Below are positions 8,846-18,406 of a stretch of DNA of 64,000 nt, piece by piece. The DNA is from CAWHHZ01 sp963829355 (GTDB lineage Bacteria; Acidobacteriota; Thermoanaerobaculia; Gp7-AA8; JAHWKK01): positions 248,001 through 312,000 of the forward strand of contig CAWHHZ010000009.1 of assembly GCA_963829355.1 (NCBI GenBank), written 5' to 3'. Each line of letters opens with the position of its first letter. Position 1 is the stretch's first letter. The position numbers were made by a program, and so were the translations under genes. The notes under the pieces are model-generated. The model ran no database searches. It had not been told where the DNA came from and saw only the letters and a program-made list of their open reading frames with translations.

Positions 8846-10282
8846 ACGCGAAGCTCCCCAACTTGATCGCTGACCAGATCCTTCTCGGCTTCGAGGATCG
8901 GATCGACCTGCTCCCGGATGAACCGCTCGGTCTGCGCGGCGGAAAGTCCTGTGTAGCGATCGGGATCGGCCGCGGCAGCCATCGCGGACTCGTCGAGATC
9001 GAACGACGGGTCATCGGCGATCCTGCTGAACAGATCGTTCGTCATCGACCCGGATTTCATCTCGTCCGCCACGGCCTGGGAGTGAACGCGAATCCTCTCG
9101 TGGAGCTCCTGCCGGTCTCCTCCCCTGCGTGTCGCTTCCATCATGAGATTCTCGGTCGCCATGAACGGCAAGCTCGCGCTTCACGTTCGCCCGAATCACC
9201 TCGGGATGAACGACGAGCCCTCCGGCGACGTTGTCGTAGAGCAGCGCGATCGCGTCCGCGGCCAGGAACGCTTCCGGAATGGCGATGCGCCGATTCGCCG
9301 AGTCGTCGAGCGTGCGCTCGAACCACTGCGTCGCTGCCGTGAGAGCCGGGTTCTGACGATTCACGATCAGATGACGCGCGAGCGCATCGATTCTCTCGGA
9401 GCGCATCGGGTTCCGCTTGTACGCCATGGCCGAGGAGCCGATCTGCTTGTCTTCGAACGGCTCCTCAATCTCGCGCATGTGCTGGAGGAGTCGCAGGTCG
9501 TAGGCGAACTTCGAGGCGGACTGCGCGAAACCGGCGAGCGTGTCGAGCACCATCGAATCGAGCTTCCGGGTGTAGGTCTGGCCCGAGACGCTGATGACCT
9601 TCGGGAAGTCGAGCTTCTGGAGGAAGAGACGCTCGAGCTCGTCGACTTTCGACGCGTCCCCTTCGAAGAGATTCAGAAACGACGCCTGAGTTCCGGTGGC
9701 GCCCTTCACACCGAGCAGCGCGAGGCTCTGCTGGCGATGGACGAGCTCCGCATGATCGAGCAGGAGATCCTGCAGCCACAGCGTCGCACGCTTGCCGACC
9801 GTCGTGAGCTGGGCGGGCTGGAAGTGCGTGAACGCCAGCGTCGGCAGGTCCTTCCACTCCCATGCGAAGTGCCGCAGCTTTGCGATGAGGTTCACGAGGC
9901 GGCGCCGGAACAGCTCGAGCGCCTCCGCCATCTGGATGACGTCCGTGTTGTCGGTGACGTACGCCGAGGTCGCACCGAGGTGGATGATGCCGCGTGCGGA
10001 CGGGGCCTGCACGCCGAACGTGTGGACGTGCGCCATGACGTCGTGGCGCACCTCCCGCTCGCGGGCCTCCGCGGTCTCGTAATCGATCTCGTCCGCGACG
10101 GATCTCATCTCCGCGATCTGCGAATCCATGATCGGAAGACCGAGCTCCTTCTCCGCCTCGGCGAGGACAATCCAGAGCTTTCGCCACATCCGGAACCGGT
10201 AGTCGGACGAGAAGATGTACGACATCTCCGGAGAGGCATATCGTTCGGTGAGTGGCTGTACGGCTGTCGTTCGTTTCGTCAT
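8842..10282 (-). CDS. purB: Adenylosuccinate lyase, one frameshift
   Basis: It carries out two beta-eliminations in purine synthesis, on SAICAR and on adenylosuccinate. The first 380 or so residues are in one frame (MTKRTTAVQPLTERYASPEM, RGIIHLGATSAYVTDNTDV). They include the signature SSAMAYKRNPMRSE at about 281, which holds the mobile catalytic loop. After NVKRELA the frame changes, and the tail PFMATENLMMEATRRGGDRQ to GELRV lies one base over. An extra T on the minus strand (plus-strand A near 9170) explains the break. The tail ends in ATGA shared with rlpA. In a purine gene a true knockout is unlikely. Confidence 0.93.
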
Positions 10283-10563
10283 TGGTCTTCAATCATTGGT
10301 GTTAGTCGCTGGCCACCGCGTCATCAGTCATTAACTTCCCGCCCCAAAGTTAACTTCCTTGTCTTTCCAGCTCCGACTGCAGGAGAAGTTCCTTCGCGGC
10401 CGATGATGAGAACATTCCGACTCGCGCAACCTCAGAAGTAGTGGAACACAACGAGAAAGGGTGGAGTTGCCACCAATAATGGTCCTCCCGACTACTCCGC
10501 ACTCAATCACTTTATCCCATGATGTTCCTGATGATTACCGCACCCACCTCGAATGGAGAACTG
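10283..10563. other. Divergent intergenic region, no gene seen
   Basis: This is the shared upstream region of purB (minus) and the secreted protein gene (plus). A short direct repeat TTAACTTCC occurs twice near 10330-10350. I see no other clear signal. Confidence 0.4.
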
Positions 10564-11370
10564 ATGCGACGTTTCATTCCCCAAATACTTATTGCGTTAC
10601 TGCTTGCAGTGCCAGCTGCCCAGGCTCAGGATCTCCCCAACGAACTGGATGCCAAAAACTATGAACCAGTGCTCTTCCCAATCATGCCGATTGGGGGCGA
10701 ACAGGAAGGGGCATACGGGACACTATGGGACGTCGAGTCCTTCGTCGGCAACCGGAGCGATGAGCCGAGGCTGTATGCCATGAGCTTGCGGGGTCCTGAG
10801 AAGCGCTTCATGGATCCTGACATGGTAATGGGTGCGGATCTCGCGGCCAACTTCAACATCGACGGAAGCATTCATTGGATTCAAAAGAATCGTGCAGAGG
10901 ACTACGATTTCAGCTCGCGGCTGTTCGAGCTCACACGGCCGGAGAATGCCGACGGGGTCGAGATCCCGGTGGTTACGCTGGACGAGACTTCGGAAGGCGC
11001 GATCGGTCTTCTTCGGATCCCGTTCACGGGCGACCACCGTGTCTGGATTCGAATCTACGACTTGATGACCGTCCCTGGCGGCAGAGTCCGCGTAAGCGTC
11101 TATCCATTCGAGACGGGTACGACCGATATCGAAGCTCTGGCCGTACTGGAGTATCCCCTCGACGAATGGTCATACCCGTCGTCGGAGACAGAGATGACCC
11201 CGACACCCGGTTTCGCGCGTTTTCTTCTGGACGAGCACGTCATCCCCGCAGTAACCGGGGGAAGTGTGCGGATCGAGGTAGAGCCGCTCACGGAGGGGAT
11301 GCGCGTGTGGGCTTTCGCCAGCCTGACGCACAATGAAACCCAGCGGGTATCGTTCGTCACACCGCAATAA
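10564..11370 (+). CDS. Secreted protein of unknown function
   Basis: This 268-residue protein begins with a clear Sec signal peptide, MRRFIPQILIALLLAVPAAQ followed by AQDLP, with a likely cut after AQA. I chose ATG 10564 over in-frame starts from 10519 because it places the signal peptide at the N terminus. The mature part is rich in beta-strands and acidic residues (ALAVLEYPLDEWSYPSS, GGSVRIEVEPLTEGMRVWAF) and has no Cys or enzyme motif I recognise. It resembles extracellular beta-sandwich proteins only in a general way. It is probably monocistronic. Confidence 0.7.
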   Translation: MRRFIPQILIALLLAVPAAQAQDLPNELDAKNYEPVLFPIMPIGGEQEGAYGTLWDVESFVGNRSDEPRLYAMSLRGPEKRFMDPDMVMGADLAANFNIDGSIHWIQKNRAEDYDFSSRLFELTRPENADGVEIPVVTLDETSEGAIGLLRIPFTGDHRVWIRIYDLMTVPGGRVRVSVYPFETGTTDIEALAVLEYPLDEWSYPSSETEMTPTPGFARFLLDEHVIPAVTGGSVRIEVEPLTEGMRVWAFASLTHNETQRVSFVTPQ

Positions 11371-11489
11371 TCGTGAGGCGGGCGCACGAACCCGTGTGCC
11401 CGCTTCACTCCTTCTCGCAATACTCCGGCGATCCTTGCAGTTGTGACGGCCGCCTTCGCGGCCTCTCGGAGATTGCGATGGGCTCCGTG

Positions 11490-11780
11490 CCCCAGGGCTG
11501 ACGCCCCAATGGCGTTGAGTTAAGGGTGCGACCGAGAATCGTCATGCCGAGCGGGCGGGTGGGTGGGCATGCGAGGCAGCTCGCGAGTTTCGTACTCAGT
11601 GACGTCTGGGCCGCTGCATGAGCGAGCGTCAGCTCCACGCCGACAGAGCACGTAACTTGCGAGGCCCCCTTCGGTTTCCCCCTCCCAGCACCCCTCAGGG
11701 CAGGCTCTCGCTTGCCCGCCCACCCGCCCGCTCGGGGTGACAACCGCTTAACTCAACGCCATTGGGGCTCACGCCCTGGG
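11490..11780. repeat. Long inverted-repeat element enclosing a GTCATGCC palindrome
   Basis: A 34-base arm at 11490-11524 (ending CCCCAATGGCGTTGAGTTAA) is matched by its reverse complement at 11747-11780, apart from about five central bases. Inside lies a second palindrome, GTCATGCCGAGCGGGCGGG (from 11541) paired with CCCGCCCGCTCGGGGTGAC (to 11741). The whole block could be a non-autonomous mobile element or a large hairpin. No gene is seen in 11371-11862. Confidence 0.7.
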
Positions 11781-11814
11781 CTAGGTTGTGCCGGCCCGCC
11801 TTCGCGGGCCTTGC

Positions 11815-11868
11815 CAATGACCCAATGACCCAATGACTCAATGACTCAATGACGCCAACGACTCAAGG
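11815..11868 (-). repeat. Degenerate octanucleotide array at the ftsB stop
   Basis: Units of the type CAATGACC/CAATGACT repeat about six times with an 8-base period. On the minus strand the array reads TTGAGTCATTGAGTCATTGG, and the ftsB stop codon TGA (11863-11865) is part of it. Confidence 0.85.
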
Positions 11869-12192
11869 ACCCTCGTCTTCAAGAACGTACACCGTCTCGC
11901 CCTCTTTCGCCATCCCGAGATCTTCGCGCGCGATCTCTTCGATGGGGAAGGTCGACTCGTCGAGGGTGCGGAGCTGCTGACGGAGCTGTTCATTCTCGAC
12001 TTCGAGCTGGCGGATTTCCTGCTGGAGATTCTGTACGGTTCTACGCGACTGATCGAGCTCGGAGATCCCCTCCTCACTGAACATGAAGGAAACGAGGAAG
12101 ACGATCGTGAGAACGGCCGAGACCAGAAGCACGACCCGCAGGGTCACACGAGCAGCACGACCGGGGTCCCGGGTAGAAACGGCAGCTTTCAC
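11863..12192 (-). CDS. ftsB: FtsB/DivIC-type septum formation initiator
   Basis: This is a small bitopic division protein of 109 residues. A single membrane helix (VTLRVVLLVSAVLTIVFLVS, about residues 16-35) is followed by a coiled coil (RTVQNLQQEIRQLEVENEQL) and a short conserved tail (PIEEIAREDLGMAKEGETVY) typical of FtsB/DivIC. It would bridge early and late divisome proteins through FtsL and FtsQ. The stop codon is embedded in an octamer array. It stands alone on the minus strand, with an array and a palindrome between it and rfbB. Confidence 0.85.
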   Translation of the reverse strand: MKAAVSTRDPGRAARVTLRVVLLVSAVLTIVFLVSFMFSEEGISELDQSRRTVQNLQQEIRQLEVENEQLRQQLRTLDESTFPIEEIAREDLGMAKEGETVYVLEDEGP

Positions 12193-12237
12193 GATTTACC
12201 AGTGTCTGAAGATAACTTGTTGATGTCAATGGGGGGA

Positions 12238-12540
12238 TGAGTCTTTGAGTCGTTGAGTCGTTGAGTCGTTGAGTCGTTGAGTCATTGGGTCATTGGTGGG
12301 AGCTCGTGTCATTGCTCGTGGTGCGCTGTCATTCCGATGGAGCGCCTCCGGCGCGACTGAGGAATCCGGGCGGGGGCTCGTTCATGCTCGCTCCACCACC
12401 CAGATTCCTCGCTGCGCTCGGAATGACAGGGCGGGGGCTCGACGACTAAAGACTCGATCCACCCCAACGACCCCAATGACTCAACGACCCAATGACCCAA
12501 CGACTCAATGACCCCGATGACCTCAATGACTCAACTCAAC
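12238..12540. repeat. Composite element: facing octamer arrays around a GTCATTCC palindrome
   Basis: The left array (12238-12296) repeats GAGTCGTT on the plus strand. The right array (12464-12540) repeats the inverse form, CAATGACC/CAACGACT. Between them is a palindrome, GTCATTCCGATGGAGCG (from 12328) to GCTGCGCTCGGAATGAC (to 12427). The right array runs into the rfbB coding end, whose last codons TCG TTG AGT TGA are repeat units. The gap 12193-12530 holds nothing else. Confidence 0.85.
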
Positions 12541-13562
12541 GAAGCGTACTGCTTCGCGTACCACTCCTTGAAGTCCGCGCTCTTTTCCTTGATGCCGCGC
12601 CACCATGACTCGTTGTCGCGGTACCAGGCGACCGTCTTCTCGAGGGCCTGCTCGAAGTTGGTGTCGCAGCGGAAGCCGAGTTTCTCGAGCTTCCTTGTGT
12701 CGAGCGAGTAGCGGCGATCGTGTCCCTGGCGGTCCGGGACCTTGCGGATCAGCGTGTCGGGCTTGTCGAGGAGCTCGAGGATTCTCGAGGTGATCTGGCG
12801 GTTCTCTGCTTCGTTGCCACCGCCGATATTGTAGACCTCTCCGCGCTCCCCCTTCTCGATCAGGAAGTCGATCGCGGCGCAGTGATCGTCGACGAACAGC
12901 CAGTCCCTCACATTGCGGCCGTCTCCGTAGAGCGGCAGCGGCTGGTCGTCGAGGGCGTTGGTGACGAACAGAGGGATGAGCTTCTCCGGATACTGGAAGG
13001 GTCCGAAGTTGTTCGACGCTCTCGTGACGATGACGGGCAGCTCGTAGGTCTCGGCGTACGCGTACGCCATCCGGTCGCCTCCGGCCTTGGAGGCCGCGTA
13101 AGGGTTCCGCGGCTGGAGTGGATGCGTCTCGTTGAACGAACCCTCGTCGATCGAGCCGTATACCTCGTCGGTAGAGATCTGCACGAAGCGCTTCAGGCCC
13201 GGCGCATATTTCCGCGCTTCCTCGAGCAAAACGAGCACTCCCTTCACGTCGGTCTCGATGAAGGAAGCCGCCTCGACGAGCGATCGGTCGACGTGTGTCT
13301 CGGCCGCGAAATTCACCACGACATCGACACCGGAGCCATCAGTACCCCTGTACGCCTCGGCAACGATTTCGGGGTCTGCGATGTCGCCCTGGAGGAATCG
13401 ATAGTTCGACGAACCCTCGTACTCCGCCAGATTGTCGCGGTTGCCGGCGTACGTCAGCTTGTCGAGGTTGACGATCTGCGCCTCATCACCGTACTTGGTG
13501 AAGATGTAACGGACGAAGTTCGAGCCGATGAAGCCGGCTCCTCCTGTGACGAGATATCGCAT
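12531..13562 (-). CDS. rfbB: dTDP-glucose 4,6-dehydratase
   Basis: It converts dTDP-glucose to dTDP-4-keto-6-deoxyglucose, the first committed step to dTDP-rhamnose and other deoxysugars. It is 343 residues, of normal length. The NAD-binding motif GGAGFIGS is at residues 7-14. The dehydratase motifs TDEVYG, YAASK (catalytic Tyr and Lys at about 155-159) and NNFGPFQYPEKLIP are all present, as is RNVRDWLFVDDHC. The other rhamnose genes (rmlA, C, D) are not next to it here. The last three codons and the stop belong to an octamer array. Confidence 0.95.
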   Translation of the reverse strand: MRYLVTGGAGFIGSNFVRYIFTKYGDEAQIVNLDKLTYAGNRDNLAEYEGSSNYRFLQGDIADPEIVAEAYRGTDGSGVDVVVNFAAETHVDRSLVEAASFIETDVKGVLVLLEEARKYAPGLKRFVQISTDEVYGSIDEGSFNETHPLQPRNPYAASKAGGDRMAYAYAETYELPVIVTRASNNFGPFQYPEKLIPLFVTNALDDQPLPLYGDGRNVRDWLFVDDHCAAIDFLIEKGERGEVYNIGGGNEAENRQITSRILELLDKPDTLIRKVPDRQGHDRRYSLDTRKLEKLGFRCDTNFEQALEKTVAWYRDNESWWRGIKEKSADFKEWYAKQYASLS

Positions 13563-13672
13563 CGAGCTCTTTTCCTCCGGATTACTGATCGATGTCGGCC
13601 GGGAGTTGTTATTCTCGCGTGCAGGCAGCGGCCGACGCCGCTCTCCAATCGGTTTCAGAGGAGCCTTATTTC

Positions 13673-14204
13673 ATGCATCTCTTCATCAGATACTTCGTCA
13701 GAGGCCTCATCGTCATCGTTCCGATCGCCCTCACGGCATGGGTTCTCTATCAGGTTTTCATCTGGTTCGATTCGCTGGTGCCCTTCGCCATTCCGGGCAC
13801 CGGCTTCGCTCTGACGATCGCGGTGATCACGACGATCGGCTTCCTCGCCTCGAACATCGTCACGAGGAAGCTCTTCGACGTGAATCGAGCTGATCTTCTC
13901 CCGAGCACCGATCGCGCGCATTCTGTACGTCTCCGTGCGTGATCTCGTGGAGGCATTCGTCGGGGACCGTAAGAAGTTCAACCGCCCCGTACTCGTGCGA
14001 CTCGGTCCGGAGCTCCAGGCCGTCGGCTTTCTCACCCGCGACGATCTCACGCTTCTCGAGATCCGGGACCACGTCGCCGTCTATCTGCCCCAGTCATACA
14101 ACTTCGCCGGGAACCTGCTCGTCGTGCCCGCCACGAGTATCGAGCCCCTCTCGATCGACCCCGCGCGTGCGATGGCATTCGTCGTTTCGGGCGGAGTGTC
14201 GTGA
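13673..14204 (+). CDS. DUF502 family membrane protein, one frameshift
   Basis: This small integral membrane protein of the DUF502 family has about 177 residues once repaired. The start ATG 13673 follows a GAGGAG site. Two membrane helices (GLIVIVPIALTAWVLYQVF and GFALTIAVITTIGFLASNIV) open the protein. After LFDV the frame moves by one base at about 13883, where an extra A fits. The rest then reads IELIFSRAPIARILYVSVRD and continues to YLPQSYNFAGNLLVVP, typical of the family. Its function is not established. It is divergent from rfbB. Confidence 0.85.
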
Positions 14205-14240
14205 TCGCGTGAAGTCCCGCATCGAGACAAAAGAACAACA

Positions 14241-14341
14241 GTCATCCTGAGAGGCGCGAACTTCGGTCCTGAGAGTCGGGCCGTACGCGATCCTTCGACC
14301 GTCCTCCTCCCGCTTCGCGGGATCCGGCGGCTCAGGATGAC
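14241..14341. repeat. REP-like palindromic element
   Basis: It starts GTCATCCTGAGAGG and ends CGGCTCAGGATGAC, with the inner segment CCGTACGCGATCCTTCGACC. It lies between the convergent DUF502 gene and the ccm cluster end, where it could act as a two-way terminator. Confidence 0.85.
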
Positions 14342-14372
14342 AGTGCGTTTCTTTCGTCGCCGCCGACGCTCG

Positions 14373-15308
14373 TCAGCCGCCGGTCCTCACCTCGGGCCAC
14401 TGCACGAGAATCTCCTGGACCAGTTCGTCGAGCATGGCGGCCTGATTCGGGTGGACCTGCTTCGCGTCCTCGAGAGTCCGTACGGCTTCCTGTGCCCTGC
14501 CCATCTGCAGATACGCCAGTGCGAGATGAATTCGTGCATCGAGAAGATTCGGATCAGCGGCGACCGATTCTTCGAGCATCTGCAGGCCGATCGCGGTCTG
14601 ACCCATCGCGAGCCGGACGACGCCCTGGTAAGCCTTTGCCCGCGGATGATCGGGCACGCGCTCGAGGACGTAATTCGTCTGCTCCCAGACCTTCATCATG
14701 TCCTGTTGCATGATGTACATGCTCGCAAGCTCCAGCCGGGCATCGAGATCATCCGGATTCTGGGCCACGAACTGCTCGAGAGTCGCCAGTTGGGGTGGTG
14801 GTGCCTGCTGCATCGGCTGCTGCGCCTGCTGCGGAGCTGCACCCATTCCGCCACCGCCGGTCACCGAACCGTTCTCTCCGCGCTCACTGGCTGAATTCGC
14901 GACAAAGATCACGATGAGCCCCACGACCACGGCAACACCGACGCCCCAGAGAAATCCAGTCGTGCTCGAGCTTCGGGCCGTCACTTCGGCCGGCTCGGCG
15001 TCGTGCTTCGCTGCCTTTGACGCGCGCGCGGGTTTGCGCTTCAGCTCGTCGATTCTCCGCATCACCGCGGCCGTATCCTGCTCGAGCTGCGTGCGGGCGT
15101 CGATATCAGTCGAGTCCTTCATTTCGCGAAGTCTGACGATCATCAGATCGCGCTGCTGTTCGAGATCCTCGACCGATTCCAGATCGGCCTCGCGTGCGAG
15201 CTGACCTCGCCGCCCTCGCGAAACGAGAACGACGATGATTCCTGCGACAAGCCCCGCGACCAGAACCGCGATCGCCGGCAGCCAGTCGACTGCTTCCGTC
15301 CCATTCAT
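14373..15308 (-). CDS. CcmI-like TPR protein of cytochrome c maturation
   Basis: This 311-residue protein has two membrane helices (about residues 10-30 and 116-135) with a charged coiled region between them. A Gln/Pro-rich linker follows, then tetratricopeptide-like repeats (LDARLELASMYIMQQDMMKV, LLDARIHLALAYLQMGRAQE). That layout matches CcmI, which holds apocytochrome c for haem attachment by CcmF/H. The start ATG overlaps the ccmH stop by 4 bases, and it is the last gene of the ccm operon. I leave the symbol open because sequence similarity to classical CcmI cannot be judged by eye. Confidence 0.75.
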   Translation of the reverse strand: MNGTEAVDWLPAIAVLVAGLVAGIIVVLVSRGRRGQLAREADLESVEDLEQQRDLMIVRLREMKDSTDIDARTQLEQDTAAVMRRIDELKRKPARASKAAKHDAEPAEVTARSSSTTGFLWGVGVAVVVGLIVIFVANSASERGENGSVTGGGGMGAAPQQAQQPMQQAPPPQLATLEQFVAQNPDDLDARLELASMYIMQQDMMKVWEQTNYVLERVPDHPRAKAYQGVVRLAMGQTAIGLQMLEESVAADPNLLDARIHLALAYLQMGRAQEAVRTLEDAKQVHPNQAAMLDELVQEILVQWPEVRTGG

Positions 15309-15874
15309 CGACTCGTCTCCTCATCACCATAGGCCAGCCGGCGCACCTCGAGCACGTAAGGGTCCACCGGCTCGACAGACGCCGCCTCTTCAGACACTTC
15401 CGCGCCCTTCTTCGCTGCGCTCCGCCTGAAAAACATGAAGACCACGAGGAGACCGAGGCTCAGCAGAATGAAGGGTGCCAGCCAGACCAGCCAGTTGATT
15501 CCTCGCAGTGGCGGACGCAGGAGAACGAACTCACCGTACGAGCGTTCGAAGTACGACAAAATCTGATCTTCCGTATAGCCCTCGGCGATGAGATCGCGGG
15601 TCTGCCGCTTCATCTTCTGAGCCATCGGAGCGGGAGAGTCGGCGATCGACAGCCCCTGACATACGGGACATCGCACGAGGGAGCCGATCCTTTCGGTCTC
15701 CGCTTCCAGTGCCTGGCCTGACAGCGGTTGTCCAGCCGGATCTCCGACGACGAGACTCGGAGGGGCGACGTTCACATCCTCCTGAGCCGCCAGCGAGAGA
15801 CCCGGGAACAGTGAAAGCGCCAGCGCGAGAGTCACGATCCGTACGGTTACGGACAGGATCGCCTGACGCCTCAC
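15305..15874 (-). CDS. ccmH: Cytochrome c maturation thiol reductase CcmH
   Basis: It keeps the apocytochrome CxxCH cysteines reduced for haem ligation. The protein has a signal peptide (ending near SLAAQ), then the family motif LVRCPVCQGLSIADS with Cys 69 and Cys 72, the motif EGYTEDQILSYFERSYGEFV, and one C-terminal membrane helix (WLVWLAPFILLSLGLLVVFM). Both ends overlap neighbours by 4 bases (ccmG upstream, the TPR gene downstream), showing tight coupling. Confidence 0.92.
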   Translation of the reverse strand: MRRQAILSVTVRIVTLALALSLFPGLSLAAQEDVNVAPPSLVVGDPAGQPLSGQALEAETERIGSLVRCPVCQGLSIADSPAPMAQKMKRQTRDLIAEGYTEDQILSYFERSYGEFVLLRPPLRGINWLVWLAPFILLSLGLLVVFMFFRRSAAKKGAEVSEEAASVEPVDPYVLEVRRLAYGDEETSR

Positions 15875-16395
15875 GATCTCACTCCTATCTGGCTCAGGTA
15901 CTGCCGGATCGTCATCGGGTCGAGCGGTCCCTCATGCTTCGCCACGATCTGTCCGGAGGGGTCGATGAAGAATGTCTCTGGTACGCCGTATACCCCGTAC
16001 GCGATTGCAGCTCTCCCATCGAGATCCTGGAGAACGGGATATGACCGGCCGTATTGTTTGAGGAATCGGTTGATCGCATCCTCTTCATCTTCGTAGACGA
16101 CACCGAGGAAAAGCACCTGGTCGCCGTACTGTCTTGCCGCTGCCACGAGGTTCGGATGTTCGGCGTAACACGGCACGCACCACGTCGCCCAGAAGTTCAC
16201 GACCATCGGTTTGCCGCGCGTCGACTCGAGCGAGACGATCTCGCCAGTGGTGACGTCCCGCAGCGTGAACTCCGGAGCCGCTTTTCCGATCAGCGGAGAG
16301 CGGATCTTCGTCGGGTCCTTGCCAAGGGCGTAGAAGAGGATCCCGAGTAGCGGCAGGATGACGAGCAGCCCGACCAGCAGCACCTTGCGATTCAT
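15871..16395 (-). CDS. ccmG: Periplasmic thioredoxin-like protein CcmG/DsbE
   Basis: This membrane-anchored thioredoxin works in cytochrome c maturation. The anchor is VLLVGLLVILPLLGILFYAL, and the active site is FWATWCVPCYAEHP with Cys 73 and Cys 76. It ends in a normal thioredoxin fold (VYGVPETFFIDPSGQIV, including the cis-Pro). I start at ATG 16395, one base after the ccmF stop, and not at the earlier in-frame Met at 16437 inside ccmF, because this gives a proper N-terminal anchor. It passes reductant to CcmH or to apocytochrome. Confidence 0.9.
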   Translation of the reverse strand: MNRKVLLVGLLVILPLLGILFYALGKDPTKIRSPLIGKAAPEFTLRDVTTGEIVSLESTRGKPMVVNFWATWCVPCYAEHPNLVAAARQYGDQVLFLGVVYEDEEDAINRFLKQYGRSYPVLQDLDGRAAIAYGVYGVPETFFIDPSGQIVAKHEGPLDPMTIRQYLSQIGVRS

Positions 16396-16396
16396 C

Positions 16397-18406
16397 TCAG
16401 GCAACTCCCGCGCGAAGCCTCGCGGCTGGTGCAGCATCCGGGTGATCGGCCTCGGCCTCGCGCCGGCGCCCTGCCGGGAACATCGCCATCAGTCCGCCGA
16501 GGGCCACGATCCCAATGGAGATCCAGATCCATCCGACCATTGGATTCACGATTGCCAGGAGTCCGAGGCGTCCGCTGGCCGGGTCGATGCTCATGATCGA
16601 GAGATAGAGATCTTCATCCCACCTCGTGAGCACGTCGGGCGAACCGATCGGCTCACGCTGCGTAAAGTACTGGTTCATCGACGGTCCGAGGGTCGCGATC
16701 TGTTTCCCGTTCAGAGCCACCGAGACTCGCCCGACCGTGGCGGTGAGATTCGAACGCTGCTCCACATCGATTCCGAGGAACGTCAGCTCGTAGTCGTCGA
16801 CGGCCACTGTCTGCCCTGGGGACAACATCGCTTCGACATTGGTTCCCTGCGTTCCCGACACCGCGATCGCAACGATCATGATCACGACGCCGAGATGGGC
16901 GACGTATGCGCCGAGGCGGCGGCGTCCAGGGCCGAACTGGCTGGCGATCACTGAACCGAGGGAATGGTTCTTCGAAGCGGCCGCGCGAATGCCTGGGAGA
17001 AGCATCTGGTGGAAGGTCACCCAGAGTGTGTAGCCGCCGAAGAAGATCGTGACGAGCGTCCAGCCGTTCCTGACTCCGAGTGCCAGAGCGATGACCAGAG
17101 TCACCGCGCCAGAGATCGCAGGAATCGCAAGCCGTCGGATCGCGTCACGCCGGGAGGTTCTGCCCCACGGCAGCGCCGGACCCACTCCCATCAGAAAGAT
17201 TAGTGCGACTCCGATCGGCACCGCCATCTTGTCGAAGTAGGGCCGCCCGACGCTCATCTGCGAGCCCTTGACGGCCTCGACGATCAGGGGGAACACCGTT
17301 CCGACCAGAACCGTCAGCGTGAAGAGCACCAGCAGAAGATTGTTGAGCAGGAAGGTTCCTTCGCGGCTCATCGGATCGCCGATCTCCTTCCGCTCGGACA
17401 GATGATCGATCCGGAATGCGAGTAGGAAGATCGACCACGCGAGTGCGGCCGCGAGGAAAGCCAGAATCGTCGGTCCGATCGAGCTCTGGGTGAAGGAGTG
17501 CACCGAATTGAATACGCCGGAGCGCGTCATGAAGGTGCCCAGAATGACCAGCAGGAAGGTCGCCATCACGAGCGTCAGCGTCCACGCTTTGAGCGCCTGC
17601 TTCCGCTCCATCACGATCGCCGAATGCAGCGCGGCGGTGGCGGTCAGCCACGGCAGGAACGAAGCGTTCTCGACCGGATCCCATGCCCAGTAACCACCCC
17701 AGCCGAGGACTTCGTACGCCCACCAGCCTCCGAGGACGATCGCAATCGCCAGGAACGTCCACGGGAGAAGGAGAGCTCTGCGGATCGAGCCGGCAAACTG
17801 TGGTGTGAGCCGGCCCTCGAGAAGAGCGGCCGAAGCCAGGCCGAACGGGATCACCATGCCGACGTATCCGAAGTACAGGAACGGTGGGTGAATCGCCATC
17901 AGGATGTGGTTCTGAAGCAGTGGGTTCGGCCCGGGTCCGTCAGTCGGAACCGGAAAGACCGTACCGAACGGCTGTGCCGGACCGGCGATGAGAAAGCTGA
18001 AGAACGCGGCAGAGGCGAGCCAGACGGCGGTGGCGTACGGAGCTGCCGTCGTTTCCTTGTTCCGGAAAATCCACACCGCACCAGCGATGTAGAGGGCCAT
18101 GACCGCGCCCCAGAACAGAATCGAGCCTTCCAGCGATGACCAGAGACTGACGATTGTGACCCAGGTCGGCGTCGCGAGCGAACCTACCTGCGCGACGTAT
18201 CCGACCGAGAAGTCGTGAATGAGGAGTGCGTAGACCATCAGCAGATTCGCCGAGATCATCGAGACTGCGAACGCCCAGGCGCACCACTTGGTCCATTTCC
18301 ACGCTTCGGCGGAACGGCGGGCGCCACTCCAGAAGCCTGCCGCCGAACCGGCCGTCGCAAAAAAGAGGGCGAGTAAGAGGAGAATCCTGCCGAGTGGGGC
18401 GATCAT
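16397..18406 (-). CDS. ccmF: Haem lyase subunit CcmF
   Basis: This is the integral membrane core of the cytochrome c synthetase. It has 669 residues with many membrane helices and the WWD-type haem-handling motif WGGYWAWDPVENASFLPWL, preceded and followed by conserved His-bearing loops. It starts 4 bases before the ccmE stop. Length and order match CcmF of System I. It receives haem from CcmE and joins it to the reduced apocytochrome in the periplasm. Confidence 0.94.
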   Translation of the reverse strand: MIAPLGRILLLLALFFATAGSAAGFWSGARRSAEAWKWTKWCAWAFAVSMISANLLMVYALLIHDFSVGYVAQVGSLATPTWVTIVSLWSSLEGSILFWGAVMALYIAGAVWIFRNKETTAAPYATAVWLASAAFFSFLIAGPAQPFGTVFPVPTDGPGPNPLLQNHILMAIHPPFLYFGYVGMVIPFGLASAALLEGRLTPQFAGSIRRALLLPWTFLAIAIVLGGWWAYEVLGWGGYWAWDPVENASFLPWLTATAALHSAIVMERKQALKAWTLTLVMATFLLVILGTFMTRSGVFNSVHSFTQSSIGPTILAFLAAALAWSIFLLAFRIDHLSERKEIGDPMSREGTFLLNNLLLVLFTLTVLVGTVFPLIVEAVKGSQMSVGRPYFDKMAVPIGVALIFLMGVGPALPWGRTSRRDAIRRLAIPAISGAVTLVIALALGVRNGWTLVTIFFGGYTLWVTFHQMLLPGIRAAASKNHSLGSVIASQFGPGRRRLGAYVAHLGVVIMIVAIAVSGTQGTNVEAMLSPGQTVAVDDYELTFLGIDVEQRSNLTATVGRVSVALNGKQIATLGPSMNQYFTQREPIGSPDVLTRWDEDLYLSIMSIDPASGRLGLLAIVNPMVGWIWISIGIVALGGLMAMFPAGRRREAEADHPDAAPAARLRAGVA

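Noticed and set aside
9143..10441. 432-codon plus-strand frame across purB, and a 411-codon one at 8107-9342
   Set aside because: Both are antisense by-products of GC-rich codons; purB and rlpA explain the region.
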